A DNA stretch of 64,000 nt from Duganella sp. Root1480D1. GTDB taxonomy: Bacteria; Pseudomonadota; Gammaproteobacteria; Burkholderiales; Burkholderiaceae_D. The notes beneath the pieces were generated by a model that was not told the DNA's origin, did not search any database, and saw nothing but the letters and a program-made list of their open reading frames with translations. Positions 23,998-31,857 of this stretch are shown piece by piece (the stretch's first letter is position 1; every line of letters starts with the position of its first letter). The stretch lies in the NCBI RefSeq assembly GCF_001427305.1, contig NZ_LMFZ01000012.1, positions 186,001-250,000 on the forward strand, read 5' to 3'. Position numbers and translations under genes: made by a program.

Positions 23998-24771
23998 TTA
24001 AGGCAACGCCACAAAGCCTGCCAGGAACGCTCGCGCTGATTGCGTATCGAGGCGGTAGATCACATTGCTTTGCACACAGGGCGTATCACCCGTGATGGTC
24101 GTTCCCGCAATCATCCTGGTTTCGCCGCTGCCGCTGCCGAAGAAATTGGGGCCGCCGGAGTCGCCGTAGCAGGTGCCGCCATTCCCGGTGGCATTGTTCT
24201 GCGACAAGCGCAGCCAGCTATCGTTCAGCGCACCAAAGGCCGACACCGACCATTCACGCGAGTCCTGGTAAGCGATGGTCCAGCCGCCCTTGCCGTCGAA
24301 ACTGCGCTCCTGGCCGCCGAAACCTACTGCCGTGTAGCTGGTATTGGCCAGCAAGCCGTTATTCTTCAAGGTGTCGAACAAGCCCAGCGTCGGCAACCTG
24401 GCCGGTGCCACGGCGGGAATCGGCTGGTCGAACACGATCACGGCAATATCATGCGGATCGTTCTGCTGCTGGCGGTATTCGGGATGGGGGTGATACTGGC
24501 CCACGTACATCACCGCCGAATTCAGGACCTTGCTGTCGAATGTGACTTTCACCGCCGACACGCCGGGATTGCAGTGCGCTGCCGTCAGCATGACGGTCGG
24601 GCTGATCATGGTGCCGGTGCAGAAAGCGTAGGCCGTGCCCTTGCTGTCGTAATCCACCAGCGCGCCAACCTGCGGGTGCTTGTTGCCGTCGGCCTGCCCG
24701 TAGGTAATTGCCTGGGCATTGGTGGCGGCCAGCAGGGCCAGCGCTGCAAGGGAAAGCGTGGACTTCATCAT
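23998..24771 (-). CDS. Secreted chymotrypsin-fold serine protease
   Basis: A 257-aa S1-family protease with a signal peptide ending near NAQA (residue 21). The catalytic triad is H66 (TAAHC), D108 (HDIAVI) and S205 (GDSGGP). The residue six before the catalytic Ser is Gly199, not the Asp of trypsin, so Arg/Lys specificity is not expected. Two starts one codon apart (MMK) are possible; AAGGAG lies upstream. It should act in the periplasm or outside the cell. Confidence 0.88.
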   Translation of the reverse strand: MMKSTLSLAALALLAATNAQAITYGQADGNKHPQVGALVDYDSKGTAYAFCTGTMISPTVMLTAAHCNPGVSAVKVTFDSKVLNSAVMYVGQYHPHPEYRQQQNDPHDIAVIVFDQPIPAVAPARLPTLGLFDTLKNNGLLANTSYTAVGFGGQERSFDGKGGWTIAYQDSREWSVSAFGALNDSWLRLSQNNATGNGGTCYGDSGGPNFFGSGSGETRMIAGTTITGDTPCVQSNVIYRLDTQSARAFLAGFVALP

Positions 24772-24925
24772 GGTGCGTCATCTCCTTGTAGAGGCCCTCG
24801 TGAGGCCCGGTTATGGACGATATTGCATGCAAATCTTGCAACCGCCGGCAACAGCGTGTCAATCTGAACACAACAGGCACGTTAAGAAGTCGTTAAAACG
24901 CTGTTTTCTTGCTACGCTCTCGGCC

Positions 24926-25579
24926 ATGCTGCCTATCCTCCCTTACCGCAAACCCCAGTTGGGCCGTGACTACTGGGTGCAGGACGACTTCCTGCCAAAC
25001 GCCCAAGAGATCGCACAACGCTGCTATGGCCAGGATTACTGGGAGCTCGGCGCGCCCTACGCCAACGAACCCTGGCCCGGCAAGCGCACCCCAAACGCGC
25101 TCACGCCATCCGAGATCGAATTCGTAGAAACGTGGGTGAAGAAAATGACCGGCGCCAAGCGCCTGTGGCAGGAAGCGACGCCCGAAGGCACTTCGCTTAA
25201 TCACAACTACGCGCAGTTGGTCGGCATGCCGGATTCGGGCGCGCGACCGCATACCGATTCGACCAAGCTATGCCGCTATGCCTGCGTGATCTACCTCACG
25301 CCCGATCCCGATCCGGATTGCGGCACGTCGTTCTACCGCCAGCGCCAGCCAAACGGCACGCTGGGCGGCAACCTGTGCATGCCGCCGCACGCCAACCTGC
25401 GCGAAGCGCTGAAGGTGAAGGGCCTGCCGCCGGAAGCCTGGCAGGAAGACGTGCGCGTTGAGAACCGCTTCAACCGAATCCTGCTGTACAAGGCAAACCT
25501 GGTGCATTCAGCGACCGGGTACTTCGGCTTCGACCACTTGGATAAACGCCTGACGGCTGTTTTCTTCTGGATGGCCTGA
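24926..25579 (+). CDS. 2-oxoglutarate/Fe(II) oxygenase-like protein (DUF6445-like)
   Basis: A 217-aa protein with a double-stranded beta-helix signature: H109-x-D111 in RPHTDSTK, distal H194 in NLVHSATGYFG and R208 in KRLTAVFFW, which would bind iron and 2-oxoglutarate. The frame is open upstream to 24719 but that part overlaps the protease promoter side and has no conserved look, so I start at the ATG of MLPILPYRKP. The family resembles DUF6445, often found near TonB-receptor loci. Substrate unknown. No neighbour clearly shares its operon. Confidence 0.75.
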   Translation: MLPILPYRKPQLGRDYWVQDDFLPNAQEIAQRCYGQDYWELGAPYANEPWPGKRTPNALTPSEIEFVETWVKKMTGAKRLWQEATPEGTSLNHNYAQLVGMPDSGARPHTDSTKLCRYACVIYLTPDPDPDCGTSFYRQRQPNGTLGGNLCMPPHANLREALKVKGLPPEAWQEDVRVENRFNRILLYKANLVHSATGYFGFDHLDKRLTAVFFWMA

Positions 25580-25594
25580 GCGCGCCGCCGCCCC

Positions 25595-26050
25595 TTAGTT
25601 GGATTCGTCGTCCAGGGCGGCAGCACAGCGCTTGAGCAAGTCACAGAGCAGCCTGGCCTCTTCAGCCGACAGCCTGGAGAGCATCTGCTTTTCCACCACG
25701 TCGGCCGCTTTGGCCCCATCGGCAACAGCCTTTTGACCGGCTGCCGTCAGCTCGGTCATGATGACCCGGCCATGCTCCGGGTGCGGGCTTCGCACAATCA
25801 ACCCGCCCCGTTCGAGATTGACGAGGATGCCCTGCATGGTCTGCGGCGTCACGAACGCCGCGCGCGCCAAATCAGCATTCGAGATGCGCGGATTCCCGGC
25901 AACTGCAAGCAAGACCGCATTCTGCGGCGCTGTGATGCCGAGCCGCGCGAGTTCAGCATCCAGGCGCTGCCTTAGCCGATGCTGCGTAATTTTCAGGTTA
26001 TAGCCAATCCAGTCAGCTCCTTTCCGAGGCGCCGGCTTCGCGGTTGACAT
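25595..26050 (-). CDS. MarR-family transcriptional regulator
   Basis: A 151-aa MarR-type winged-helix repressor. LGITAPQNAVLLAVAGNPRISNADLARAAFVTPQTMQGILVNLERGGLIVRSPHPEHGR contains the recognition helix and wing. It is divergent from the VOC-family gene, with only 54 bp between them, and the gap carries a palindrome and a half-site that it probably binds to control both genes. Confidence 0.9.
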   Translation of the reverse strand: MSTAKPAPRKGADWIGYNLKITQHRLRQRLDAELARLGITAPQNAVLLAVAGNPRISNADLARAAFVTPQTMQGILVNLERGGLIVRSPHPEHGRVIMTELTAAGQKAVADGAKAADVVEKQMLSRLSAEEARLLCDLLKRCAAALDDESN

Positions 26051-26085
26051 ATCAGGGTCCTTACAATAGTATCAGGGTACTGATA
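26050..26085. promoter_or_regulatory. MarR operator with overlapping promoter for the VOC gene
   Basis: A palindrome TATCAG-N4-CTGATA spans 26070-26085, and a half-site TATCAGGGT repeats 20 bp earlier at 26050-26058, two helical turns away. A plus-strand promoter TTGACA (26044-26049), 17 bp, TAGTAT (26067-26072) overlaps it, so bound MarR would block transcription of the VOC gene and of its own gene. Confidence 0.68.
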
Positions 26086-26104
26086 TTACAGAAACGGAGC
26101 TCGC

Positions 26105-26479
26105 ATGACAACCATCGCAACCCCAATTGGCCCTGACTTCATCGCCCTGCAAGTGCGCGACCTGGCCGCATCACGCAAGTTTTACCTCGAGGTGTTCGGC
26201 TTCGAAGCGTCGGCGCACTGCCCTCCCGGCGCGGTCATTTTCAAGACCGAGCCGATTACCTTGGCATTGCGGGAGCCTTTGCGGCCACTTCCCGAAAGCG
26301 GACCGCTCGGCGTGGGCATGGTGCTTTGGATCGCCTGCACCGACGCCGATGCGCTGCATGATCTCATCGTCAAGCGTGGAGGCACGATTCTCAGCCCGCC
26401 AGCCGACGGCCCGTTTGGCCGCTTTTTCGTCACGGCGGATCCGGATGGATATGCGATCACCTTTCATGGCCGGGCTTAA
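26105..26479 (+). CDS. VOC (glyoxalase/dioxygenase superfamily) protein
   Basis: A 124-aa single vicinal-oxygen-chelate domain: two beta-alpha-beta-beta-beta modules, FIALQVRDLAASRKFYLEVFGFEAS at the N-terminus and DPDGYAITFHG at the end. Proteins of this kind act as dioxygenases, glyoxalases or antibiotic-binding resistance proteins. The exact role is not clear. Control by the adjacent MarR repressor suggests response to a toxic small molecule. Confidence 0.85.
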   Translation: MTTIATPIGPDFIALQVRDLAASRKFYLEVFGFEASAHCPPGAVIFKTEPITLALREPLRPLPESGPLGVGMVLWIACTDADALHDLIVKRGGTILSPPADGPFGRFFVTADPDGYAITFHGRA

Positions 26480-26726
26480 GCCGTGATGGGCGGACTTCTT
26501 CCTCGAGATCTCTTTGTCCCAGCTCCCAGATTCGATCCAACAGAACGAGAAAAATTAATGCGTCACTGCTAGAATTTTCTTTTGCAATTAATGCAACAAC
26601 TTGAGTCTATGTGGCAGGTGAAATTATTCGTTTGGGTGACTCAACAAGTCATCATGATGATCCTGCAGGGCCTTCGCCTTTGATGCCCAGGCGTGCCGCC
26701 CTTTCGCGGGGAGCACACCTCCTTCT

Positions 26727-26749
26727 AAGCCGCCCACTGGGCGGCTTTT
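26727..26749 (+). terminator. Intrinsic terminator
   Basis: A perfect 7-bp stem GCCGCCC/GGGCGGC with loop ACT (26729-26745), extended by two A-T pairs, is followed by TTTT. It lies 250 bp after the VOC gene, so it may end that transcript or a longer unseen one. Confidence 0.75.
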
Positions 26750-26810
26750 CACTATTTCAATGCGTGAAACCAATCGAAATCCGTTGACTTTGCCTTCTGC
26801 GTGGCGCCTA

Positions 26811-26848
26811 ATTTCTGTATTGACAGAAATTAATGAATTCGCAGAAAT
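26811..26848. promoter_or_regulatory. ATTTCTG-N6-CAGAAAT palindrome plus extra half-site
   Basis: The arms are at 26811-26817 and 26824-26830, and CAGAAAT repeats at 26842-26848, 18 bp further. The site ends 12 bp before the DCC-protein start and could be an operator for that gene and the methyltransferase behind it. The regulator is unknown. Confidence 0.45.
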
Positions 26849-26860
26849 AAGGCCTCGGCA

Positions 26861-27316
26861 ATGCACATGGCTACATCGTTCAGTTATCGCCACGACCCGA
26901 CAGTCCCGGACTTCCCCGACGACCGTCCCATCATCGTTTTCGACGGCCACTGCGTAATGTGCTCCGGCTGGGCCAATTTTGTGCTGCGCCATGACCGCAA
27001 GGCCCGCTACCGCTTGCTGCCCGCGCAAACGCCGCTTGGCAGGGCGCTCTATGTGCATTACGGGCTGGATCCGGAAAACTACCAGACCAATATCTTGATC
27101 GAGAATGGCGCCGCCTGGTTCAAATCGGAAGGGTCGATCCGCATGGCCGAGGGGCTGGGTTATCCGTGGCGCCTGGCGACGTTGGGTCGCGTACTGCCCC
27201 TCTCCATCCGGGACCGCCTGTATGAATGGATTGCCCGCCACCGTTTTCACTTTTTCGGCAAGCGCGATACCTGCTACCTGCCGGCCGCCGATTATGCCGA
27301 CCGATTCTTACGGTGA
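26861..27316 (+). CDS. DCC-family (DUF393) thiol-disulfide oxidoreductase-like protein
   Basis: A 151-aa DUF393 protein with the DCC signature IIVFDGHCVMCSGW (Cys31 and Cys34), a thioredoxin-like redox motif. The C-terminal half contains RIRMAE-type conserved residues (KSEGSIRMAEGLGYPW). The reaction is not established for the family. A second ATG lies two codons downstream (MHM). The methyltransferase follows after 13 bp, so the two are probably co-transcribed. Confidence 0.85.
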   Translation: MHMATSFSYRHDPTVPDFPDDRPIIVFDGHCVMCSGWANFVLRHDRKARYRLLPAQTPLGRALYVHYGLDPENYQTNILIENGAAWFKSEGSIRMAEGLGYPWRLATLGRVLPLSIRDRLYEWIARHRFHFFGKRDTCYLPAADYADRFLR

Positions 27317-27329
27317 ACAAGGAGCGCAC

Positions 27330-27989
27330 ATGAACTACAGCAAGGAAGTCGCGCGTTCGCAGCGTTATTTCAATCCATTCAGTCTGCTAATTTACGACGC
27401 CGTTTTGTATGGCGTGATTTCGAAGTTCGCGTGGGGCAGTTCGATCGGGCGGCTCGATGCCCACTACAGGAAATACGCCACTTCCAACCATCTTGAAGTC
27501 GGCGTTGGAACAGGCTATTTGCTCGACAGGATACGCTTCGAAACGACCGCACCGCGCCTGGCTTTGATGGACCTGAGCGCCTCCTGCCTGGAAAAGACAA
27601 GGCAGAAAGTGGCACGTTATAGGCCGGAGGTTTACAACCAGAACCTGCTGGAGCCGATAGCGCACTGTCCTGCGCCGTTCGATTCAATCGGCATCAACTA
27701 CGTCATGCACTGCGTGCCGGGATCGTTCGCCGAGAAGGGCATCGCGTTTCGCCACCTCACGAAACTGCTATCGGATCACGGCGTACTGTTCGGTACTTCC
27801 GTTTTGTCGGAGAGCGTCAACAAGAACCTGCTGGCGCGCCCGTTCATGTGGCTAATGAACGCAATGGGGGTGTTCAACAACCGGTGCGACAATGCGGCGG
27901 AATTGAAGACCGCGCTGGAAGCCTGCGGCAAGCTGGTCTACTTCGAGATTGTCGGCGTGACGGCTTTTTTTGCGATCAGGAAGTGCTGA
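27330..27989 (+). CDS. Class I SAM-dependent methyltransferase
   Basis: A 219-aa methyltransferase. LEVGVGTGYLLDRI is SAM motif I, LALMDLSASCLEKTR is motif II, and FDSIGINYVMHCVPG is the post-II region. The start at 27330 has AAGGAG 7 bases upstream; an overlapping upstream extension in the same frame lies inside the DCC gene and is rejected. Substrate unknown. It is probably in one operon with the DCC-family gene. Confidence 0.86.
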   Translation: MNYSKEVARSQRYFNPFSLLIYDAVLYGVISKFAWGSSIGRLDAHYRKYATSNHLEVGVGTGYLLDRIRFETTAPRLALMDLSASCLEKTRQKVARYRPEVYNQNLLEPIAHCPAPFDSIGINYVMHCVPGSFAEKGIAFRHLTKLLSDHGVLFGTSVLSESVNKNLLARPFMWLMNAMGVFNNRCDNAAELKTALEACGKLVYFEIVGVTAFFAIRKC

Positions 27990-28085
27990 GCAGGCATGCA
28001 GTTTTGCGAAGCCCCAGACCCCAATCGAACGATTTTGCCATCCCGATAATCCATATTTAACAGCTCATAGCCTGTAAAACAAAAG

Positions 28086-28160
28086 TACAGTCCACATACT
28101 GTAATTTACCAGCTTTACAAGTTTTGCATTGTAATTGTGATTTACAGTCCATATACTGTA
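28086..28160. promoter_or_regulatory. Paired TACAGT-N6-ACTGTA operators upstream of hipB
   Basis: Two palindromes with identical arms, TACAGT-N6-ACTGTA, lie at 28086-28103 and 28143-28160, 57 bp apart. The second ends 29 bp before the hipB start. HipB-type antitoxins are known to repress their own promoters by binding such palindromes, so these are the likely autoregulatory sites. Confidence 0.72.
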
Positions 28161-28189
28161 AAAGGAAGCGCATTTACGGAGGTAAAACC

Positions 28190-28603
28190 ATGGACTTCAC
28201 GATCCAGACACTAGATCACCTGAAGCCGCTCATCCAAGGTTTCAGGAAGAAGGCAAATCTCACCCAGGCGGCGATGGCTGAAAGACTAGGTATTAGCCAA
28301 CAGAGCTACGCCCAGATCGAATCGAACCTGGCATCGACGAGCGTCGAGCGCCTTTTCACCATTTTGCGGCTGATGAACGTCAAGCTTCAGATGACCGACA
28401 GCGACCCGGATACGTTGCCAGTCTTCCAGGTGAAGTCCAAATCGAGCACTCGACGAAGGTCCATCGGTGTGAAGGACGCACCAGATCGCAGCACTGACGA
28501 TCGCGGAAGGGACAATGTAATGGCTTTACCTAAGGACGCAAAACCTGGCATCGGGGGTGCCCCTGCAAGAGTAGTAAAACCCGGCGACACAACCGAGTGG
28601 TGA
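28190..28603 (+). CDS. HipB-type XRE antitoxin
   Basis: A 137-aa protein with an N-terminal Cro/C1-type helix-turn-helix (ANLTQAAMAERLGISQQSYAQIESN at about residues 24-48) and an extended, charged and probably flexible C-terminus. The ATG has GGAGG 8 bases upstream. It precedes a hipA remnant by 3 bp, so this was a HipBA toxin-antitoxin module. With the toxin disrupted it may now be only an orphan regulator. Confidence 0.83.
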   Translation: MDFTIQTLDHLKPLIQGFRKKANLTQAAMAERLGISQQSYAQIESNLASTSVERLFTILRLMNVKLQMTDSDPDTLPVFQVKSKSSTRRRSIGVKDAPDRSTDDRGRDNVMALPKDAKPGIGGAPARVVKPGDTTEW

Positions 28604-28606
28604 TAC

Positions 28607-29333
28607 ATGGCGCAACGCGGAATCCAACGCAGTCTCAACGTTTGGCTCAATGATACTCCGGTAGGCCAATGGACAATCAAACAAAACACCTCGACGTTCA
28701 CGTACTTCCAAGAATGGCTGGAAGACGAGAGCCGTCGCCCGCTCTTTGTCGATGCCCTTCACGGCGGCAAACGCTCCGTATTCGGGCGACGTGGTTACGA
28801 ACTACTTCGACAACCTGCTGCCTGATAGCGAACGCATTCGCCAGCGCCTGGCGCAGAAGCACAAAACTGGAAGCACCTCCCCTTTCGCCTTACTGCAGGC
28901 GCTGGGACGAGACTGCGTAGGCGCAGCCCAACTTCTAGCGCCGGATGAAAGACCGGACGACCTGTTCTCCATTCAAGGCGATTTGCTCGACGAGCACGAG
29001 ATCGCGGAGTTGCTGCGGGCGACCACGGCACCAGCGAGTCTGGGCCGCCAAGACCACAGGGATGACCTACGCTTGTCCATTGCCGGCGCACAGGAGAAGA
29101 ACGCCCTTCTGTGGCACGACGGACAATGGTACCGCCCGACCGGAAGTACCCCGACCACCCATATCCTGAAACTGCCTCTTGGCCTTGTGGGCAACAGCCG
29201 TGCGGACATGCGCACCTCCGTCGAAAACGAGTGGCTCTGCTCGCAGATCATGGATAAATTTGGCCTGCCTGTTGCCGCCACTGAGATTCTGACATTCGAG
29301 GACCAAAAGGCGCTGTCCGTAAAGCGGTTTTGA
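28607..29333 (+). pseudogene. hipA kinase toxin remnant, frameshifted and C-terminally truncated
   Basis: The HipA N-terminal part is split over two frames: RGIQRSLNVWLNDTPVGQW (from 28607) and, after a shift near 28746-28760, SMPFTAANAPYSGDVVTNYFDNLLPDSE onward to 29333. A 1-bp insertion or 2-bp loss explains this. The reading stops at LSVKRF, where intact HipA has VERFDR and then about 200 more residues with the kinase catalytic loop. The kinase half is missing, so the protein cannot be an active toxin. DNA after 29333 does not resemble hipA, which implies a recombination junction there. Confidence 0.82.
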
Positions 29334-29508
29334 GCCTAGTGACCAATCCACCGTTGCCAATGTGGTGTGCCTGAACGCAGCGAACATCGTCTCGATTGGT
29401 AACTACAGAAATAGCATCGGGGGCGTATCCCTGGGCTTGCAGGTCCTTTATGGAAGGTCTTCCGCCTTGCCTCAGAATTTCAAGAATCTTTTGTACGTCG
29501 TCGTTCAT
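29248..29508 (-). CDS. Small hypothetical protein, probably 3'-truncated
   Basis: An 86-aa frame beginning MNDDVQKILEILRQGGRPS with GAGGAA about 8 bases upstream of the ATG. The first 55 or so residues look like a small helical domain. The last part runs antisense into the hipA remnant, so the gene may have lost its own 3' end at the same junction that truncated hipA (about 29334). No family recognised. Confidence 0.35.
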   Translation of the reverse strand: MNDDVQKILEILRQGGRPSIKDLQAQGYAPDAISVVTNRDDVRCVQAHHIGNGGLVTRLKTALRTAPFGPRMSESQWRQQAGQIYP

Positions 29509-29661
29509 GAAGTTTGTTCCTCGACCGCTTCCGGCCGGTGCGGGGCACGTATGCCAATTTCCTCGCCTATGTAAATATTGATTGAGGATTTCGCCATCGA
29601 TACAAAATTAATGAGGCAGCTTCTGGCCGTAGCCAGTCCGATGGCTGCCTAGTTGGCTCGC

Positions 29662-29892
29662 TTATCGCTCGTCCATCCCAGTTGCAGTGCCAATCAAATG
29701 GTCCATCCAGCGTACCGTCGGATCGTAGGCAAACACGTCATCGGTAGTAATCAGCCCTTGCCCCCATGCTTTTGCAAGAAGGATCTCGAAATATACTCCC
29801 TTCGAACAACCAAGCCGAGCGCACTCAGTCGTGACCTTTTCCGCAAAGTCCTCTCGAAATCGAAACGATGACACAGGGCGTTTAACGAACAT
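29662..29892 (-). CDS. 76-aa hypothetical, possible ribbon-helix-helix protein
   Basis: A small protein beginning MFVKRPVSSFRFREDFAEK. A basic beta-strand-like start followed by two helices (FAEKVTTECARLGCSKGVYFEILLAKAW) would suit a ribbon-helix-helix DNA-binding or antitoxin-like fold, but this is only a pattern resemblance. An AGGA box lies 8 bases before the ATG. No toxin partner is adjacent. Confidence 0.45.
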   Translation of the reverse strand: MFVKRPVSSFRFREDFAEKVTTECARLGCSKGVYFEILLAKAWGQGLITTDDVFAYDPTVRWMDHLIGTATGMDER

Positions 29893-29942
29893 CTTGGCAT
29901 TCCTAAAATTAAGTTTTCATGGCAGCTGTTGGCCGGCCACTC

Positions 29943-30380
29943 TCAGTTGGCCGCCGCGCCAAGATGCTCAGCGATCGCTCGCTTTCCGACACCACGCAAA
30001 CCAAAGATCGCCTGCTGAAACTTCATGCGCGGGATGGCTTCGCCGTCTTCCCACTTGCGCACGGACTGGTCAGATGCCCCAACGAGCCGCCCCATTTCGC
30101 CGTAGGAAAGCCCTAAGCGACTTCGCATGGTAGCAAAGCCTTTGGCCGTGAAGCGTTGCCGCGATGCTTTCGGTACATCGTCAGAATTGTAAGGCGAGCG
30201 TCGCGTTTGCTTTTCCAGCGCTCTTAACTGCCTTTTGAGCGCGCTAACCTCTTCGCGTAGAACCGCCACCTGGGCCTTGGATTGAGCGGCCGACTTCTTT
30301 AGCGGTTCCAACTGTGCCCTCAATTCTTTGCGAGCGAGTCGGGAGATTTCGGTTTTCAATGCATGTGCGAGATCCGTCAT
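29943..30380 (-). CDS. Coiled-coil plus XRE helix-turn-helix regulator
   Basis: A 145-aa protein with an N-terminal heptad-repeat coiled coil (about residues 20-60, LKKSAAQSKAQVAVLREEVS) and a C-terminal Cro/C1-type HTH (GLSYGEMGRLVGASDQSVRKW at about residues 90-110). The ATG has AAGGAG 4-5 bases upstream. The order coil then HTH is the reverse of many XRE regulators. Similar proteins occur widely in Burkholderiales as orphan regulators. Target unknown. Confidence 0.72.
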   Translation of the reverse strand: MTDLAHALKTEISRLARKELRAQLEPLKKSAAQSKAQVAVLREEVSALKRQLRALEKQTRRSPYNSDDVPKASRQRFTAKGFATMRSRLGLSYGEMGRLVGASDQSVRKWEDGEAIPRMKFQQAIFGLRGVGKRAIAEHLGAAAN

Positions 30381-30479
30381 TTCACTCCTTCAAACGTTGG
30401 TTTGACATCCACAGCCGAGAGGTTTTAAACAGTATGCAAGTCGAGCTGTATAAAACCACTACGTCACCCACGGCTTGCC

Positions 30480-30896
30480 CTAACGCCTATGCCTGGTCAG
30501 GTCTGCCGACGCATCCCAATGATAGATGAACGGCTTAATCCCACGAGCACGAATCTCTTTGGCTGCGGCGGCCGTCCCTAAGCCATAAATGTGCAACTCG
30601 TTAGCTCCCATTGCAACCGCTTTCTCCAATGCGAGCCGGCACGAAGCGATCTTTGAATGCGTTTTTTCCACGCCATTTCGGAACCTCTCTGGCGCCGCAA
30701 TGACTTCAGGCGCGATCGACTTTTCGACAAGCCAATAGCCATCATGATCCAGCAGCAGGGTAAATTCCGCCTTCAGTGTGGTTCCCATCAATGAGGCAGT
30801 TCTTCCGCTTGGCACACTTGCGCGCCAGCCTTCAGGAACGATTCTGCCATAGCCGGAGGAATAGCATACCAGCGGCTTCCTTCGATCCTTGCCCAC
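30480..30896 (-). CDS. Hypothetical protein, unknown
   Basis: A 138-aa protein, beginning MGKDRRKPLVCYSSGYGR. The middle (TLLLDHDGYWLVEKS) and end (GANELHIYGLGTAAAAKEIRARGIKPFIYHW) look like a small alpha/beta fold. I recognise no family and no catalytic motif. The start is uncertain. It lies in accessory DNA next to the small regulators. Confidence 0.45.
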   Translation of the reverse strand: MGKDRRKPLVCYSSGYGRIVPEGWRASVPSGRTASLMGTTLKAEFTLLLDHDGYWLVEKSIAPEVIAAPERFRNGVEKTHSKIASCRLALEKAVAMGANELHIYGLGTAAAAKEIRARGIKPFIYHWDASADLTRHRR

Positions 30897-31099
30897 ATTG
30901 GCTGTTGCTCGTTCTCGTGGTCGTCGACCAATTTCGTAACATCGCTCACAATTATTTCAACTCACATCAAAGACGGCGTTCGCGCTTGGTGCACGTAGCC
31001 GACACGGCATCAAGAAATTTGAATCTGTACATCCTGCCTTGGGCCTTCAAGCGAGACTATCGAAAAAGTCGCCCCTCGGTTACCGCCCTGGTCTATCTA

Positions 31100-31645
31100 T
31101 CATTGGGGATGGATTCCCGCCGGGCGGAAAATATCCCACATTCCGATCAAAGTAAGAGTGACGAGCCAAGTGATTGCAAACAGAAGTAATACGCGCTTCG
31201 TCCTCCATGCGCTGCGGATTCCAATCGCGGCGAACGCGCCACATGCTAGTGCGGGCCCCATCAACCAAACTCCAACAAAGGCCACGCCCCACCATGAAGT
31301 GCTACCCAGCGTTGGATCGAAATAGGACGAAGGACGTCGGAAAAGGGGCTGCCAGCCGGCACCAGAAGCAGCATACGAGCTGGTCCAGGTCATGAAGAAA
31401 CCCAACAAGATGGAAAGGACGACTTTAGATGTACTCTTCAACTCAGATCCCACGGTAAATTCCCATTGCCAGCCCCACCAGAAGAAAGCCCGACGAACTC
31501 GAGCGCCTTCTTTGACAAAGAACAGGATCATAGCTCCTGGCTGCGCATGTTCGCACCCGGCTACTGTGTCTCGAAACAGAGGTGCCCCAGAGTGGCTCAC
31601 ATTTCCGATGTGAGGCCCCGCAAGCATGTATCCCAAAATTTCCAA
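31100..31645 (-). CDS. Hypothetical membrane protein
   Basis: Up to 181 aa with three hydrophobic segments in the C-terminal two thirds (around VVLSILLGFFMTWTSSYAAS, GVAFVGVWLMGPALACGAFAA and VLLLFAITWLVTLTLIGMW). The N-terminal 38 residues are not hydrophobic and a start at the internal Met (MILFFVKEG, 31531) is equally possible. No family recognised. It reads away from vgrG. Confidence 0.45.
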   Translation of the reverse strand: MEILGYMLAGPHIGNVSHSGAPLFRDTVAGCEHAQPGAMILFFVKEGARVRRAFFWWGWQWEFTVGSELKSTSKVVLSILLGFFMTWTSSYAASGAGWQPLFRRPSSYFDPTLGSTSWWGVAFVGVWLMGPALACGAFAAIGIRSAWRTKRVLLLFAITWLVTLTLIGMWDIFRPAGIHPQ

Positions 31646-31857
31646 TCGACAATAATACCGTGTACTTGGTATTAATGAAATACAGCATATCGGCTACGTG
31701 GCTAGCTTACAAATTGCTAGCAGCCGCGCACGATTGAATGTTGTCTAACAGAAAAAGATTACTCCATTTATAATCTATTGCCATTTTTGTACGCAGAATT
31801 GGCCGCGCTTTGGCACGCAGCCGAACGCGAGCAAGCCAATCGCTAGGATCTCTACTC

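Larger units (their letters stand above)
26480..26860. other. Intergenic region with a terminator and a palindromic site, no gene seen
   Basis: This 381-bp gap has no convincing coding frame. It contains a strong intrinsic terminator (26727-26749) and a palindrome before the DCC gene (26811-26848). A short frame reading leftwards across most of the gap has no family resemblance and spans the terminator. Confidence 0.6.

Noticed and set aside
26624..27250. 208-codon minus-strand frame
   Set aside because: It runs antisense through the DCC gene and through an intrinsic terminator.
28607..29333. Programmed frameshift producing an intact HipA
   Set aside because: No slippery heptamer is visible at the shift and the C-terminal kinase half is missing, so even a frameshift would not restore a toxin.
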